Origin: Blastobasis lacticolella
Taxonomy: Eukaryota; Arthropoda; Insecta; Lepidoptera; Blastobasidae
NCBI GenBank assembly: GCA_905147135.1
Contig: LR990055.1
Span: 4,527,001 to 4,591,000, forward strand
DNA length: 64,000 nt
Direction of reading: 5' to 3'
A program made the position numbers and the translations under genes. Of this stretch, positions 1 to 10,030 are shown piece after piece. Numbering within the stretch: position 1 is the stretch's first letter; every line of letters begins with the position of its first letter. A model generated the notes under the pieces. The model was not told where the DNA came from. It saw only the letters and a list, made by a program, of their open reading frames with translations, and did no database searches.

Positions 1-103
1 GCTTGTAAGTCTCATTGATGCCACCCTGTATCCTCATTTCTTCCAGTGTGGTGAGGTTCAATTCTTGTAGTCTTCCTCATATGACTTCTGTTTCAGGGCA
101 GCC
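1..103 (-). pseudogene. Partial coding-like fragment, frameshifted copy
   Basis: The first 100 bases match 508-606 in the same orientation with roughly one difference in ten. Read on the minus strand, the copy at 508-606 stays open (…KKSYEERLQESNLTTLEE…), while this one has lost a base in the run after GAGGAA and hits a stop soon after. I do not recognise the protein. The window edge cuts the copy, so its full extent is unknown. It could be a decayed exon duplicate or part of an unrecognised transposon. Confidence 0.35.
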
Positions 104-373
104 AACGAGTAACTTATCTTATAAATTTCACTTTTCAGACATTTTATTATTAGATATTATTAGGTGTTATAGGTTAATAGACAAGTAGCATTTCTGCTGA
201 TATGTCTATACAACATTGCAGTGCTAATAATAGCTTTCACTTCCATAACACATACTACATTTTAGTTCACTGAATAATTTTATTAATTTTTCACCAAATG
301 CCCACCTTGTTTTTAACAGAAGGGGCGGTAACCTATGAGAGCCTATAGCCCCATGTCTGAGAACCAATTCCAA

Positions 374-634
374 CTATTCACAATTCACAACCTTATGGTA
401 TGGCAAGTGATAAACAATATTAGTCTTAGATGGTGTGCGATTTATCCTTGTGCTGTGTCCACGCAATGCTTCAGCACCTTTCATATTAAACATTCGATGA
501 AAGTAAAGCTTGTGAGTCTCATTGTTGTCACCCCGTATCCTTATTTCTTCCAGTGTGGTGAGGTTCGATTCTTGTAGTCTTTCCTCATATGACTTTTTCA
601 GTGCTGCCGGTATCTTGGTGGCTCTTACCTGCAC
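374..634 (-). pseudogene. Coding-like ORF of unknown protein, 86 codons
   Basis: Minus-strand open frame with charged, ordinary-looking composition (motifs EERLQESNLTTLEEIRIRG, LYFHRMFNMKGAEALRGHS). Its central part is duplicated, broken, at 1-103, which suggests that both derive from one real coding sequence. No family is recognised. There is no clear start context, and splice sites were not established. It may be an exon remnant, a retrocopy or a transposon gene piece. Confidence is low that it is expressed. Confidence 0.3.
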
Positions 635-981
635 ACTCTTGAGAACAACAATGTCTTGTAGAGAGTTTTAACATTTCTCACCTTAGAAAAAACAGTAAGA
701 GACGTAATCACAGTGTGTGTATTAAATTATTCATTTGTTTTCGCATATGGACTTCATGTTGGCGATAAAACGTATTTTCATCAGCCGCATGAACTTCGGC
801 GAACATCCTCCAAGCAAAATATCGCCTTCCAGACATTTTTGCCACGAAAATAATAACTATCTCCAAACGAACCACATGTTTTCTAAGCATAGACTGCAGG
901 TAATGTTTTGCTGTAAACCGGATAGTTACAACCGGAAAAAATGTCAGCCATTTTCAATATTAGCTTAAAATAGTTCAATAA

Positions 982-1180
982 ATAACATATTTAAATGGCA
1001 GACGCCGTAAAATACTTTAAAAATTTATTTATTTTCGAATTTTGAAAAGTGGCTGCCAGGATGTTGCAACCTTTAAAATCAGCAGCCATAATTATTTTTC
1101 AATTTTTCTAGAGGTATATTATAACATATTAAAACGGCAGACGCCGTAAAATACTTTAAAAATTTACTTAATTTTCATAC
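982..1180. repeat. Direct repeat, two 58-bp units 139 bp apart
   Basis: The unit starting ATAACATATT and containing GGCAGACGCCGTAAAATAC occurs at about 982-1039 and again at about 1121-1179 with few differences. The spacer between them has no recognised feature. It looks like a local duplication; no coding or transposon signature is seen. Bases 641-981, left of it, hold only short unsupported open frames. Confidence 0.7.
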
Positions 1181-1325
1181 CTGACTCACCTGAGGGACCC
1201 CAAACCTACCGCGGCCGGGCTTAGCTAGTACCCATTGCTTGTTTACTGGGTATAGAAGTCTCACTGGACGAAATTTCAGATACCGTAAAATATGTGTTGT
1301 CAGATTTAAGCTGGCTCTTAGACTA

Positions 1326-1567
1326 TGAGTGGTTCCATGCCGGCCTGCCACGCTAAAGGTCTCGGGTTCGATTCCCGGCCGAGCAGAAATTGGAATGATG
1401 AATTTTTATTTCTGTTCTAGGTGTTATAATAATATGTATAATAAGTATATATTTAATAAAGTATATATGTAATTTATCAGTTGTCTAGTACCCATAACAT
1501 ATGATTTGCTTACTTTGGGGCTATCTAGCGCTGTGTGGATTGTCCAAGTATATTTATTTATTTATCT
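1326..1567 (+). mobile_element. SINE-A copy (tRNA-Gly-headed SINE)
   Basis: Starts in the tRNA-like head (GAGTGGTTCC, then CTGCCACGCT and the B-box GGTTCGATTCCCGGCC), continues with the family body (GAGCAGAAATTG…TTTCTGTT), the conserved tail block (GCTTACTTTGGGGCTA, GCGCTGTGTG) and ends in TTATTTATTTATC. The first dozen head bases seen in other copies are missing or changed, so Pol III promoter function is doubtful. Confidence 0.8.
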
Positions 1568-2020
1568 TTACGGCGGCTCAAATTAACTGCGAATAGTGAA
1601 ATAGTTTGCGAGATTATTTAAATAATGGTGATTTTGGTGTTATTTAATTTAAAATGCATAGTATGCAAAATTATGTATATCTATCAAGCAATTAATCATT
1701 TCGGAATGTACTTATAGTATCAGATCGCAAACTTTACTTGAAGATTGAACTGATCTATTTTTACGAATATCTAGGTAATGGTTAAGTAAGCTAATGGTTT
1801 TTGCTTTACACAATTTAATCAAAGTTAATTTCTTATTAAATCTATAATTAAATAACCTCTGTAAAAGAGGGTTCACTTGAAAATATATATATATATATAT
1901 TTTTTGACAATATTATTATATAATATTATATTTTTTGAAATAAATACGTACTTTCCTTTCCAAATCTATATGAGATTTATGAGGAAAAGTGGTGTCTTAT
2001 AACAGCCGAGCGATATTTTT

Positions 2021-2226
2021 TTTTTTTTTTTTTTATAAGTACCACTAAGATGGCAAACAAGCTTGCGGCCTGCCTGATGGTAAGCAGTCACCGCAGCCTA
2101 TGGACGTTTGCAATACCAGGGGCATCACCCACGCGTTGCCGACCCCTTAAAAACCTTTTAACCCCTTTCTTGAATAACTCCATGTTGTACTCACCAGGGA
2201 AAACCTCTCCAGGTAGTTCATCTTAG
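2021..2226 (-). mobile_element. LINE 3' end with ORF2 C-terminus
   Basis: On the minus strand it reads ELPGEVFPGEYNMELFKK…RFLRGRQRVGDAPGIANVH…stop, then a short 3' UTR and poly-A (poly-T at 2016-2034). The (WN)xLP…FP…YNxxxFK pattern is typical of the C-terminus of CR1/L2-like LINE reverse transcriptases (clade is inference). The 3' UTR is almost the same as 19061-19177 on the other strand. It is 5'-truncated, as expected from incomplete target-primed reverse transcription. Confidence 0.75.
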
Positions 2227-2760
2227 TCTGACACTGATTATCTACGATATAAATGGTACCATCTTAATAAAAGGCACATAAATTAAAATATTTGAAGATC
2301 TAAGAATTACAATATAAAAAAATGCAATTACCACCCAAAATAAAACTTTCAAACACACTCGTATTAAAGCAAAACCACCACAGAACAGCAATACACTTAA
2401 ATTCACACGACACTGCGCAGAACACATTCCATTTTTAAAATAAAATGGAGGGAAAAGAACAAAAAAAAAAGAGAAATACAACATGTTCTTGAAAAATTTC
2501 GTTTCCGCGCACACAAAGCGCCCTATTCACTAACACAATGGGTTTTGTACTGTTTTGTGTAACTGGGATCGCATGACCCGACGTGTGTCTGAAATATCGC
2601 GTATGGCTGCACTTACAGGATTGTTTTCCCTCTTTTTTTTATTTTGAAGGGAATAATTTCACATTTTCTTAAGACCTGGATGGCTCTTGGGGTGCATTAC
2701 AGTACGGAATACGGATGCACGCAAAGTGGATCCTTCTGAAAGTAGCATGAAAATAATAGT
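2227..2760. other. Rest of the copy-1-only block, origin unknown
   Basis: AT-rich sequence present in duplication copy 1 and absent from copy 2. It adjoins the LINE end at 2021-2226 and may be further LINE sequence too diverged to read, or a second insertion. The 90-codon minus-strand frame at 2242-2514 is low-complexity (Phe/Leu-rich) and not credible as a gene. No target-site duplication is evident around the whole block. Confidence 0.4.
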
Positions 2761-2900
2761 GACGCGAGATTCGGCTTAAGCCCTCAAGCATTGTTTAGAA
2801 CTGGAGATTTTTGTTATGTTGTTTATAGTTTGTTTCAACCCAAATTAGAGTAACACAACCATCTCATCGTTTTAAGGTGATTACTAAGGATTTGCCAAAA

Positions 2901-3141
2901 ATCATCGTGGCGTTGATGTCCCGGTTGTGCTCTCGCGCATTAGAGCCCGGGGTTTGCCTTAACCATGATCCAGGATTTGGCAGATCAGATAATTACAGTG
3001 GAGCGACTGCCGGCTGACCTCCGTGATCTTTCTACCAGGGGAACCTGTCACAATAGAATCAAGGTTACACATTCATTCGCCTGAATGAGCAGGTTTCATC
3101 ACGATGTTTGCCCTCACCGTAAGAGCGTCGGTTAGCATATA
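2901..3141 (-). mobile_element. SINE-B copy, head missing
   Basis: Reverse-oriented SINE-B: the + strand shows its 3' part first (ATCATCGTGGCGTTGATGTC), then the shared body (GATCCAGGATTTGGCAGATC, GCGACTGCCGGCTGACCTCC) and stops at AAGAGCGTCGGTTAGCAT, before the tRNA-like head. It lies inside the duplicated segment and recurs at 7218-7458. Confidence 0.8.
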
Positions 3142-3589
3142 TAATTACTGCCAGAATAAGGCTAAAATTTTAGATATTGTCTAGAGACCTCTCCTCAAAT
3201 TCGGCGTGTTATAAAACAGCTGATAGCTGGTCATAAATTAGGAAAAAAGTGTTTGCAACACAAAACTGTCCGTTACAACGAAGCATGAACACTATACACG
3301 CCATAGCACGAAGGCAAACAAATTACATTACTAGAGACAGTGGAAAAAATGTCTAACAGAGCAGGAAACAGGCGAATGTGATGGAAAGGAACAATATTTG
3401 TCTACGATTCGATATTGTGAGGGTGGGGTTCCATTGGGGCATTATAGACCTGTGCTGGGGGCATAGAAACGATGAAGATGTCTTTTTGAATGAAAATATG
3501 GTAAATGTTCTTAATGTTTGATCTCTAATTGTAACTGAATAAATATGACATTTGCCTACCAATCCTACTAGTATTGCTCCTACTATTCT

Positions 3590-3712
3590 TACTACTACTT
3601 TAGTCTTCGTCTGGTCTTCTCGTGACCTCGGTGAGTGTAATCCTACCGAAATGTCAGCAAAACAAATCGAATAGGTACTTTGAGTGTGAACCCGGTTTAA
3701 CATAAACATTTT
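3590..3712 (-). repeat. Repeat L copy in duplication copy 1
   Basis: Minus-strand sequence resembles 33319-33460 on the + strand: both have a GATTTGTTTT block, TTTCGGTAGG, then TTACA(C)…CACCG…GGTCAC, and both read as HT…ICF…SVGLH in one frame. The 118-codon minus frame 3353-3709 spans this repeat and recurs unchanged at 7670-8026. I regard it as chance openness in a repeat rather than a gene. Confidence 0.5.
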
Positions 3713-3770
3713 AGATGGATGTTTGGATAGTTGACACGCATCGTCACGTTAAAACTTTTAGACGGATTTT

Positions 3771-4231
3771 AAGGAACGAGGGATGTACGTTAGGTAAGGA
3801 AGGAGGGATGACCCAGGTGACAGAGGGTCATTATATGGTTGCTTAGGTAAGGCAACTTGGCGTCCGCAGAGCGCAGAGACCGGCGGGATATGTATGTCTG
3901 TTAACTAGCCACGTCGGTCGATGGAGAACCTCAAAGGAGGCCCGGTAGTTTTATTTCGGTACTTGTATTTATGTTAGCTTAATGGAAAATTTCAAAAGCG
4001 CGATTCAGGAGCGCCGCCGTGATTGGCCAACGGATTATGGTACGTCACAGAACTAAACAGTACCTTTATCAGCCTATTACGTTATGACGAGTGTACACTG
4101 GTCGGTTATCGTCTTGCGGCTTCTTATCGTGGACTATACACTAAAATTGTATGATACCCCTTGGTCCCTACACTGTTTTCTGAAAGATAATAGTAAAGAA
4201 CTATAATTAGGGCAAAATATTAGAGCTGCTG
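3771..4231. other. Unique spacer with weak promoter-like motifs
   Basis: No coding or transposon feature is recognised. At 4018-4050 an ATTGGCCAA (inverted CCAAT) lies about 20 bp from TACGTCA (CRE-like) in a locally GC-richer patch. No TATA box or credible downstream ORF follows, so promoter function is speculation. Confidence 0.3.
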
Positions 4232-4527
4232 CCGGCCGGCTAGCCATCTTTGACAGCTCCGCTTGTGTGATGCGTATATGGTAGAAAATTGACAGGTCGA
4301 AGTTCGACTATTTTTACCAACATCTACATTGACTCTGATTGTGTAGGATCATCCGTCAATCCGCCTCCTTTGTACACCGAAAGTACGTGAATTGTCTATG
4401 GATCACGAATTTCTACCACAAACAGCTTATGTCAGATAACGTTAGCTTATGTCAAATCCCATACATTGTTTCTACAACAAACGATTGTAGATTAACGAAA
4501 CCAAACGAAACCTCTTGGCTAAGGCCG
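4232..4527. mobile_element. MITE-like element F, copy 1
   Basis: About 296 bp matching 15825-16107 at roughly 90% or more, with one 10-bp indel near 4500 (an AACCAAACGA repeat). The ends are imperfect inverted repeats (GGCTAGCCA at the left, complement of GGCTAAGGCCG at the right). CTG flanks both sides (4229-4231 and 4528-4530), a possible 3-bp target duplication. No coding capacity, so a non-autonomous DNA element; superfamily unknown. Confidence 0.6.
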
Positions 4528-4539
4528 CTGTTTCGTTGA

Positions 4540-4735
4540 GGTATTGGTTTTTTTTATTGCCTAGAGAGGAAACGGATGAACTGTCCACCTGATAAAAAGC
4601 GGCCACCTTTGTCCAGGGGGTCTGCCATCCTAGGGGATCGAGGTACGCGAGGGGAGAGCTTGAGTTTCCTGTAGACTTTTTGAAGAACCCCATGTTATAG
4701 CGCAAAGGAAAAGCTTGGAGAGGTTTGATCTCATG
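4540..4735 (-). mobile_element. LINE 3' end, diverged
   Basis: The minus frame 4472-4705 begins RYNMGFFKKSTGN, the same pattern (YNxGxFK) as the LINE C-termini at 17211-17502 and 56895-57080. A T-run at 4548-4556 is the likely poly-A remnant. Heavily decayed and 5'-truncated. Confidence 0.5.
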
Positions 4736-4739
4736 CAGG

Positions 4740-6371
4740 TAAATTAAGGTGAATTTTCCCTCTATCGTCTAAACGACACAACGGTTAAAAGAATCACCAA
4801 TGGACGCGTTAATGAGGTCTATGGGTAAAAGTTAGTCTAAACCTATTTAAAATTTTACATCTGCTATTTCAGTGGCCTATAGAGATTTGTTTTTCATAAT
4901 GTATGGTCGGTATTCAACATGCAACTTCTTGCGTTTTAGCCATTCCTGGCAAGTATAGGATTAGAATAATGTAATAGACCCTTTAGAGCAGAACAAAACG
5001 TATTCCGATTTCAGTGCTAATGTGTGTGTGTAAGAAGTGAAACAAATTCACTCACACTACGAGTCCCATAATTAAATTGTCAATAAATTTTGAACGCTGC
5101 GCGTATGGTTTCATGGTCCAAATTTGCACAGAACAACACACGTATAAAGGTTTATCACTCAATAGTACTCTTTTGTTTGTGTTATCAGCTACTTACTGTT
5201 ATAATAATAAAAACCTCATTAAAAACTACAAAGTAACATTAGATTTATGTAGGTACTCATTTGTGTATCTTTGTAAGGAAAGCTATTGATGTAAATTGTG
5301 TCGGAAACCTTGCTACTCTGATGTTATTGGATAAAACAAATTACAAACACAAACAACATAAATATTGGATATTGCTGTAAAACTGTGAAATAAATAAAAA
5401 ATAAATAAGCAATTACAAACTACAGTGTACCTGGTAGTAATTTTCATAAACCTAAGCTGTAGACAGAATTAGGTCAGAATTAGCTCTTTAATTGAGTCTG
5501 ACGAGTCTTTTAAGGTAGAATAATAACCAGGACCGCCAACAATTCCTAGAAAGTCATTGGAGCGATAACTGTAAGGAATTCCAACATTGATATCTCCAAC
5601 CAGCGTTTATATTGTGGACCAACAATTTTTATTATGCTACGCAGTGACAAACGAACTGATGGTACGCGGTACCAGTCGCCTATAACATTTATGATTCATG
5701 CATATAGGTTGCAAGCAACAAAAATTCAGAACCGCAGGTTGTCACTGTGAGGACTAAGATGAAATGCCTCATGCCTGTAATTGCGCTGGCTACCTTATCC
5801 TTCAAACCGGAACAGAGATATGCAAGCATTGTTGCTTGGCGGCAGGAATAGATAAGGTGATGGTACTCACCCAGGCGGACTGCTCAGGCTTGACAGAGTC
5901 CTCCCACCTAATTGACCCTACCAGTAATGTAAACGATAAGGCTATTGATCTGTACACAGCCATAAGGCCACGTCATAATCCTGTCAGGATAGATTTATCG
6001 TGGGTCCTAGAAATGTTATTTAGGGTTACGGTTCCAAAGTTTAAATGAACAAAAATAATAAAAATTAACCACAATAACCGAAACATTGTTACAGCTTGAT
6101 AAAATTTCTAGGTTTTTCTTAAATGCCCATAATTTTCAAACTACATGGGATTGATTTTTATCTGATTTTTCTCATGATGGTTACAATCAATCCTGTCACC
6201 CCGTTTCGGCTTGACGTTGAGTTCCGGGACACCCTGTATGTGATGTGATTTTGTTAAAGCCAATAAGGATCCCTTATCGAAAACTAAAACTAAACAATTG
6301 AACTCTGACCCTGTAACCACGCGGCAATCTTTCGACGACCTGAGTCAAGTGGTCGAGTGGGTGTGGCGACT
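4740..6371. other. AT-rich unique sequence, no gene seen
   Basis: No repeat family of this window is recognised. Open frames at 5077-5289 and 5764-6048 (94 codons, Cys-rich start, no motif I know) are short and unsupported. At about 6222-6236 the string GGGACACCCTGTATG resembles a motif common near ends of insect transposons, but nothing else supports an element. At 6341-6372 a short stretch resembling the SINE-A 5' end (CGACGACCTGAGT) lies before the second duplication copy. Confidence 0.4.
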
Positions 6372-6613
6372 TGAGTGGTTCCATGCCGGCCTGCCACGCT
6401 AAAGGTCTCGGGTTCGATTCCCGGCCGAGCAGAAATTGGAATGATGAATTTTTATTTCTGTTCTAGGTGTTATAATAATATGTATAATAAGTATATATTT
6501 AATAAAGTATATATGTAATTTATCAGTTGTCTAGTACCCATAACATATGATTTGCTTACTTTGGGGCTATCTAGCGCTGTGTGGATTGTCCAAGTATATT
6601 TATTTATTTATCT
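6372..6613 (+). mobile_element. SINE-A copy in duplication copy 2
   Basis: Same as 1326-1567: tRNA-Gly-like B-box, body, and TTATTTATTTATC tail. The preceding GCGACTTGAGTGG is closer to the family start than in copy 1. Confidence 0.8.
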
Positions 6614-7217
6614 TTACGGCGGCTCAAATTAACTGCGAATAGTGAAATAGTTTGCGAGATTATTTAAATAATGGTGATTTTGGTGTTATTTAATTTAAAA
6701 TGCATAGTATGCAAAATTATGTATATCTATCAAGCAATTAATCATTTCGGAATGTACTTATAGTATCAGATCGCAAACTTTACTTGAAGATTGAACTGAT
6801 CTATTTTTACGAATATCTAGGTAATGGTTAAGTAAGCTAATGGTTTTTGCTTTACACAATTTAATCAAAGTTAATTTCTTATTAAATCTATAATTAAATA
6901 ACCTCTGTAAAAGAGGGTTCACTTGAAAATATATATATATATATATTTTTTGACAATATTATTATATAATATTATATTTTTTGAAATAAATACGTACTTT
7001 CCTTTCCAAATCTATATGAGATTTATGAGGAAAAGTGGTGTCTTATAACAGCCGAGCGATATTTTTATTTTTTATTTGACGCGAGATTCGGCTTAAGCCC
7101 TCAAGCATTGTTTAGAACTGGAGATTTTTGTTATGTTGTTTATAGTTTGTTTCAACCCAAATTAGAGTAACACAACCATCTCATCGTTTTAAGGTGATTA
7201 CTAAGGATTTGCCAAAA

Positions 7218-7458
7218 ATCATCGTGGCGTTGATGTCCCGGTTGTGCTCTCGCGCATTAGAGCCCGGGGTTTGCCTTAACCATGATCCAGGATTTGGCAG
7301 ATCAGATAATTACAGTGGAGCGACTGCCGGCTGACCTCCGTGATCTTTCTACCAGGGGAACCTGTCACAATAGAATCAAGGTTACACATTCATTCGCCTG
7401 AATGAGCAGGTTTCATCACGATGTTTGCCCTCACCGTAAGAGCGTCGGTTAGCATATA
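7218..7458 (-). mobile_element. SINE-B copy in duplication copy 2
   Basis: Duplicate of 2901-3141; reverse orientation, tRNA-like head absent. Confidence 0.8.
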
Positions 7459-7906
7459 TAATTACTGCCAGAATAAGGCTAAAATTTTAGATATTGTCTA
7501 GAGACCTCTCCTCAAATTCGGCGTGTTATAAAACAGCTGATAGCTGGTCATAAATTAGGAAAAAAGTGTTTGCAACACAAAACTGTCCGTTACAACGAAG
7601 CATGAACACTATACACGCCATAGCACGAAGGCAAACAAATTACATTACTAGAGACAGTGGAAAAAATGTCTAACAGAGCAGGAAACAGGCGAATGTGATG
7701 GAAAGGAACAATATTTGTCTACGATTCGATATTGTGAGGGTGGGGTTCCATTGGGGCATTATAGACCTGTGCTGGGGGCATAGAAACGATGAAGATGTCT
7801 TTTTGAATGAAAATATGGTAAATGTTCTTAATGTTTGATCTCTAATTGTAACTGAATAAATATGACATTTGCCTACCAATCCTACTAGTATTGCTCCTAC
7901 TATTCT

Positions 7907-8029
7907 TACTACTACTTTAGTCTTCGTCTGGTCTTCTCGTGACCTCGGTGAGTGTAATCCTACCGAAATGTCAGCAAAACAAATCGAATAGGTACTTTGA
8001 GTGTGAACCCGGTTTAACATAAACATTTT
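7907..8029 (-). repeat. Repeat L copy in duplication copy 2
   Basis: Duplicate of 3590-3712, with the same 118-codon minus frame (7670-8026). Confidence 0.5.
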
Positions 8030-8087
8030 AGATGGATGTTTGGATAGTTGACACGCATCGTCACGTTAAAACTTTTAGACGGATTTT

Positions 8088-8447
8088 GATGAAGTTTTGC
8101 AAGGTGGGTAGCTCAGAATGCCATTCTTACATTAAATATAATTTATCCCGAAATTTAATGTAGTTTCCGCAGGCATAGCAGTATTTTTCGAGGCCGAAGT
8201 ATCTAGTTATTTATCTCCATACTTGTAGATACAACAAAACATGTGACTAATACTTATCCAAGCGCATCTTTGAAAATTATAGGTTCGATGTCACAACATT
8301 ATTTATTTAAAAATGATCAAGGAATTAGAAAAAGAAAATCCAGTCGCATATGTTTGTATGTATGCACAGTGAACACCGTAGTTGTGGTAGCCAAATAAAG
8401 AAGTGGTCAAAAACAGAAATTCGAAATAGTCGAATCCAGAACGGTAT
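8088..8447. other. Unique AT-rich spacer
   Basis: Nothing recognisable: no ORF, no repeat of this window, no terminal inverted repeat. Confidence 0.4.
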
Positions 8448-8655
8448 GCTAATTACGTAAAGCTGTTGCTAACAATTATCTGATTTCAATGATTTCAATC
8501 GTTACTTTTGCGATTCCGTATAATTGTTTTCATGGGTTCCGTTGCTGACAAAGTTCCATTGCAATAAACTGAAACTATTAAATCAATGATAAGTAAATCA
8601 GAAAAATTTCAATCATTGATATCAGATAATTTAATAACAGAGTTACGTTATTAGC
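8448..8655. mobile_element. MITE-like element I, copy 1 (208 bp)
   Basis: The two ends are long imperfect inverted repeats: left GCTAATTACGTAAAGCTGTT, right (reverse complement) GCTAATAACGTAACTCTGTT, continuing with ATTATCTGAT(T/A)TCAAT on both arms, about 45-50 bp in all. A shorter relative lies at 28158-28291. No ORF. A non-autonomous DNA element or foldback; superfamily not assigned. Confidence 0.65.
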
Positions 8656-9404
8656 CTACTGGGTACCGATTCTGATGTGCAATGCAGTTGTTATTATGTT
8701 GCAATGTAGCTGTGATGTTACTATAACTACGTCGAGGTATCGAGTCAGTCCCAGCATCATCCCAGTTAAATTGCAGTTAAATCATTGTTAGACCTTTGAC
8801 ACGTTTTCGTTGGCAGAATTGAAGGCAGTTTTACAACTAAGAAAGATGCAACTTAGTTATTTATTTATTTATTGGAGTACCAACAGCCATATAAAACCAT
8901 AATGCAACTAAAGTACCAGAAAACGAATTGTGGAAAAGTTCGAACTCATGAAAGTTGCAACTCAACATCTTTCATGTGAATAACAATCACACGTTTGACA
9001 TGCGATGCAATTGTAATGTTACTGAAACTGAGACGATTTCCGTACCAGAATTGAAGCCCTGGTCATATACAGAAAGAGACAAATTAAGAGTTTCTTTCCA
9101 AACGTAAAAAAGTTCAAAAGTATCACATCACGCGCTCTATATGAGCCAACATATCGCATGTCAGATACCGCATCGACGCAGAACCGATGACTCCACTCCG
9201 GTAGTTAAGTGATAAAATGTTATGGCAGTTTGTATGGGCGTTTACGACGCGAACTTCACACTTTGGTCTCTGTAACTCAGCTTGTTAGTTGAGTGACTAA
9301 TGATTTTATTGGTGACTGTAAATTACGAAGTCATTTATGACTTTCTTAGGCATTCTCTCAAATTATTGTAAAGGAATTTTTTGATATATTTCCAGTATAT
9401 ATAT
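8656..9404. other. Unique sequence with a TTATTTATT run
   Basis: A TTATTTATTTATTTATT stretch at about 8856-8873 followed by GGAGTACCAACAGCC looks like a SINE or LINE tail on the minus strand, but no body is readable. Otherwise no feature is seen. Confidence 0.35.
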
Positions 9405-9406
9405 CA

Positions 9407-9555
9407 TGTACCGGAAGACGCAGCGTAGGTAGGCCTCCCGCAAGGTGGCGATCTGGTAAAGATCGCAGGTACCAGTTGAATGCGGAAGGCACAGGACCGG
9501 CCTTTGTGGAGATCTTTGAGGGAGGCCTATGTCCAGCAGTGGGCGTCTTTCATGA
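9407..9555 (+). mobile_element. RTE-like LINE 3' end
   Basis: ACCGGAAGACGCAGCGTAGG … GATCGCAGGTACC … GGCCTATGTCCAGCAGTGGG is shared with 18430-18602 and 52631-52858. Frames pieced from the three copies read RTGRRSVGR, LVKIAGTRWMRKAQDRP, WRSLxEAYxQQW, which is the C-terminal signature of RTE-type reverse transcriptases often annotated in insects. Fragment only, with internal frame breaks. Here the GATGAT tail is missing. Confidence 0.7.
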
Positions 9556-9603
9556 CTTGTCGACTCACGACATGTTCGTTCTGAGTGGAATTTAACTTCC
9601 CAA

Positions 9604-9802
9604 CAACCTAACCGACGAAAATCAAATCAAATCACGTTTATTCAGTTTAGGCTTTTAACAAACACTCATGAATGTCGGAATCTTAAATATTAAAATAATT
9701 TTACATAAATAAAAATTGCTCCGGCGCCGCAGCACCACCATCACAGGCCATAAAAAAAAGAAGAGAAACTCCGCGACGCTAGCGCCGCTGATCGTCTGAC
9801 TG
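9604..9802 (-). mobile_element. LINE-like 3' UTR with (GATTT)n tail
   Basis: On the minus strand the sequence ends …AACTGAATAAACGTGATTTGATTTGATTTT: an AATAAA signal followed by a short pentamer array. This arrangement is found in some insect LINEs (CR1-like), so I read it as a LINE 3' end without readable coding part. Confidence 0.5.
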
Positions 9803-9906
9803 TCACTGTGACTGTCAGTGAATGAAAATTTTGGATAACCCCTGAATTTTATGTATATTATACATTATACATAAAGTTTTAAGCTATCGTGGTTATTATC
9901 ACACAC

Positions 9907-9992
9907 GGTATCACTACCGCGTACCATTGGGTCGTCCCGTGACCATGACGCATGCAACTGTGTCGAAATATCGGGCTACTCGTCAACAAGGT
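9907..9992 (+). repeat. Repeat M copy
   Basis: Shares CATGCAACTG(T/C)GTCGAAATA and ATATCGGGCTACTCG with the reverse complement of 51318-51409. Function unknown; no coding signal. Confidence 0.5.
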
Positions 9993-10030
9993 TAGGCAAC
10001 ACGGAACATACACTTAAAACGTGCAAACAG

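Larger units (their letters stand above)
1326..3770. repeat. Segmental duplication, copy 1 (with 729-bp extra block)
   Basis: 1326-2020 equals 6372-7066 (offset 5,046) and 2761-3770 equals 7078-8087 (offset 4,317); I saw no mismatch in the lines compared. Between them copy 1 has about 740 bp (2021-2760) where copy 2 has 11 bp of AT-rich sequence, a net difference of 729. The unit is composite: SINE-A, AT-rich sequence with an (AT)n run near 1882-1900, a SINE-B piece, and a repeat L piece. Near identity means a recent duplication, gene conversion, or an assembly artefact. Confidence 0.9.
6372..8087. repeat. Segmental duplication, copy 2 (compact)
   Basis: Collinear with 1326-3770 but without the 2021-2760 block; the joint reads ATTTTTATTTTTTATTTG at 7061-7078. 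Right boundary is GACGGATTTT, after which the two copies diverge at once. The upstream flank here (6341-6372) keeps a SINE-A-like start that copy 1 lacks, suggesting that this copy is nearer the source. Direct orientation, 2.6 kb from copy 1. Confidence 0.9.

Noticed and set aside
3353..3709. 118-codon minus frame, repeated exactly at 7670-8026
   Set aside because: Apparent conservation is explained by the recent segmental duplication, and part of it is repeat L; no domain recognised.
5764..6048. 94-codon + frame with Cys-rich start
   Set aside because: No known motif, no repeat or homologous copy, and no promoter or splice evidence.
6222..6236. GGGACACCCTGTATG motif typical near some insect transposon ends
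   Set aside because: No matching opposite terminus, duplication or coding remnant nearby.
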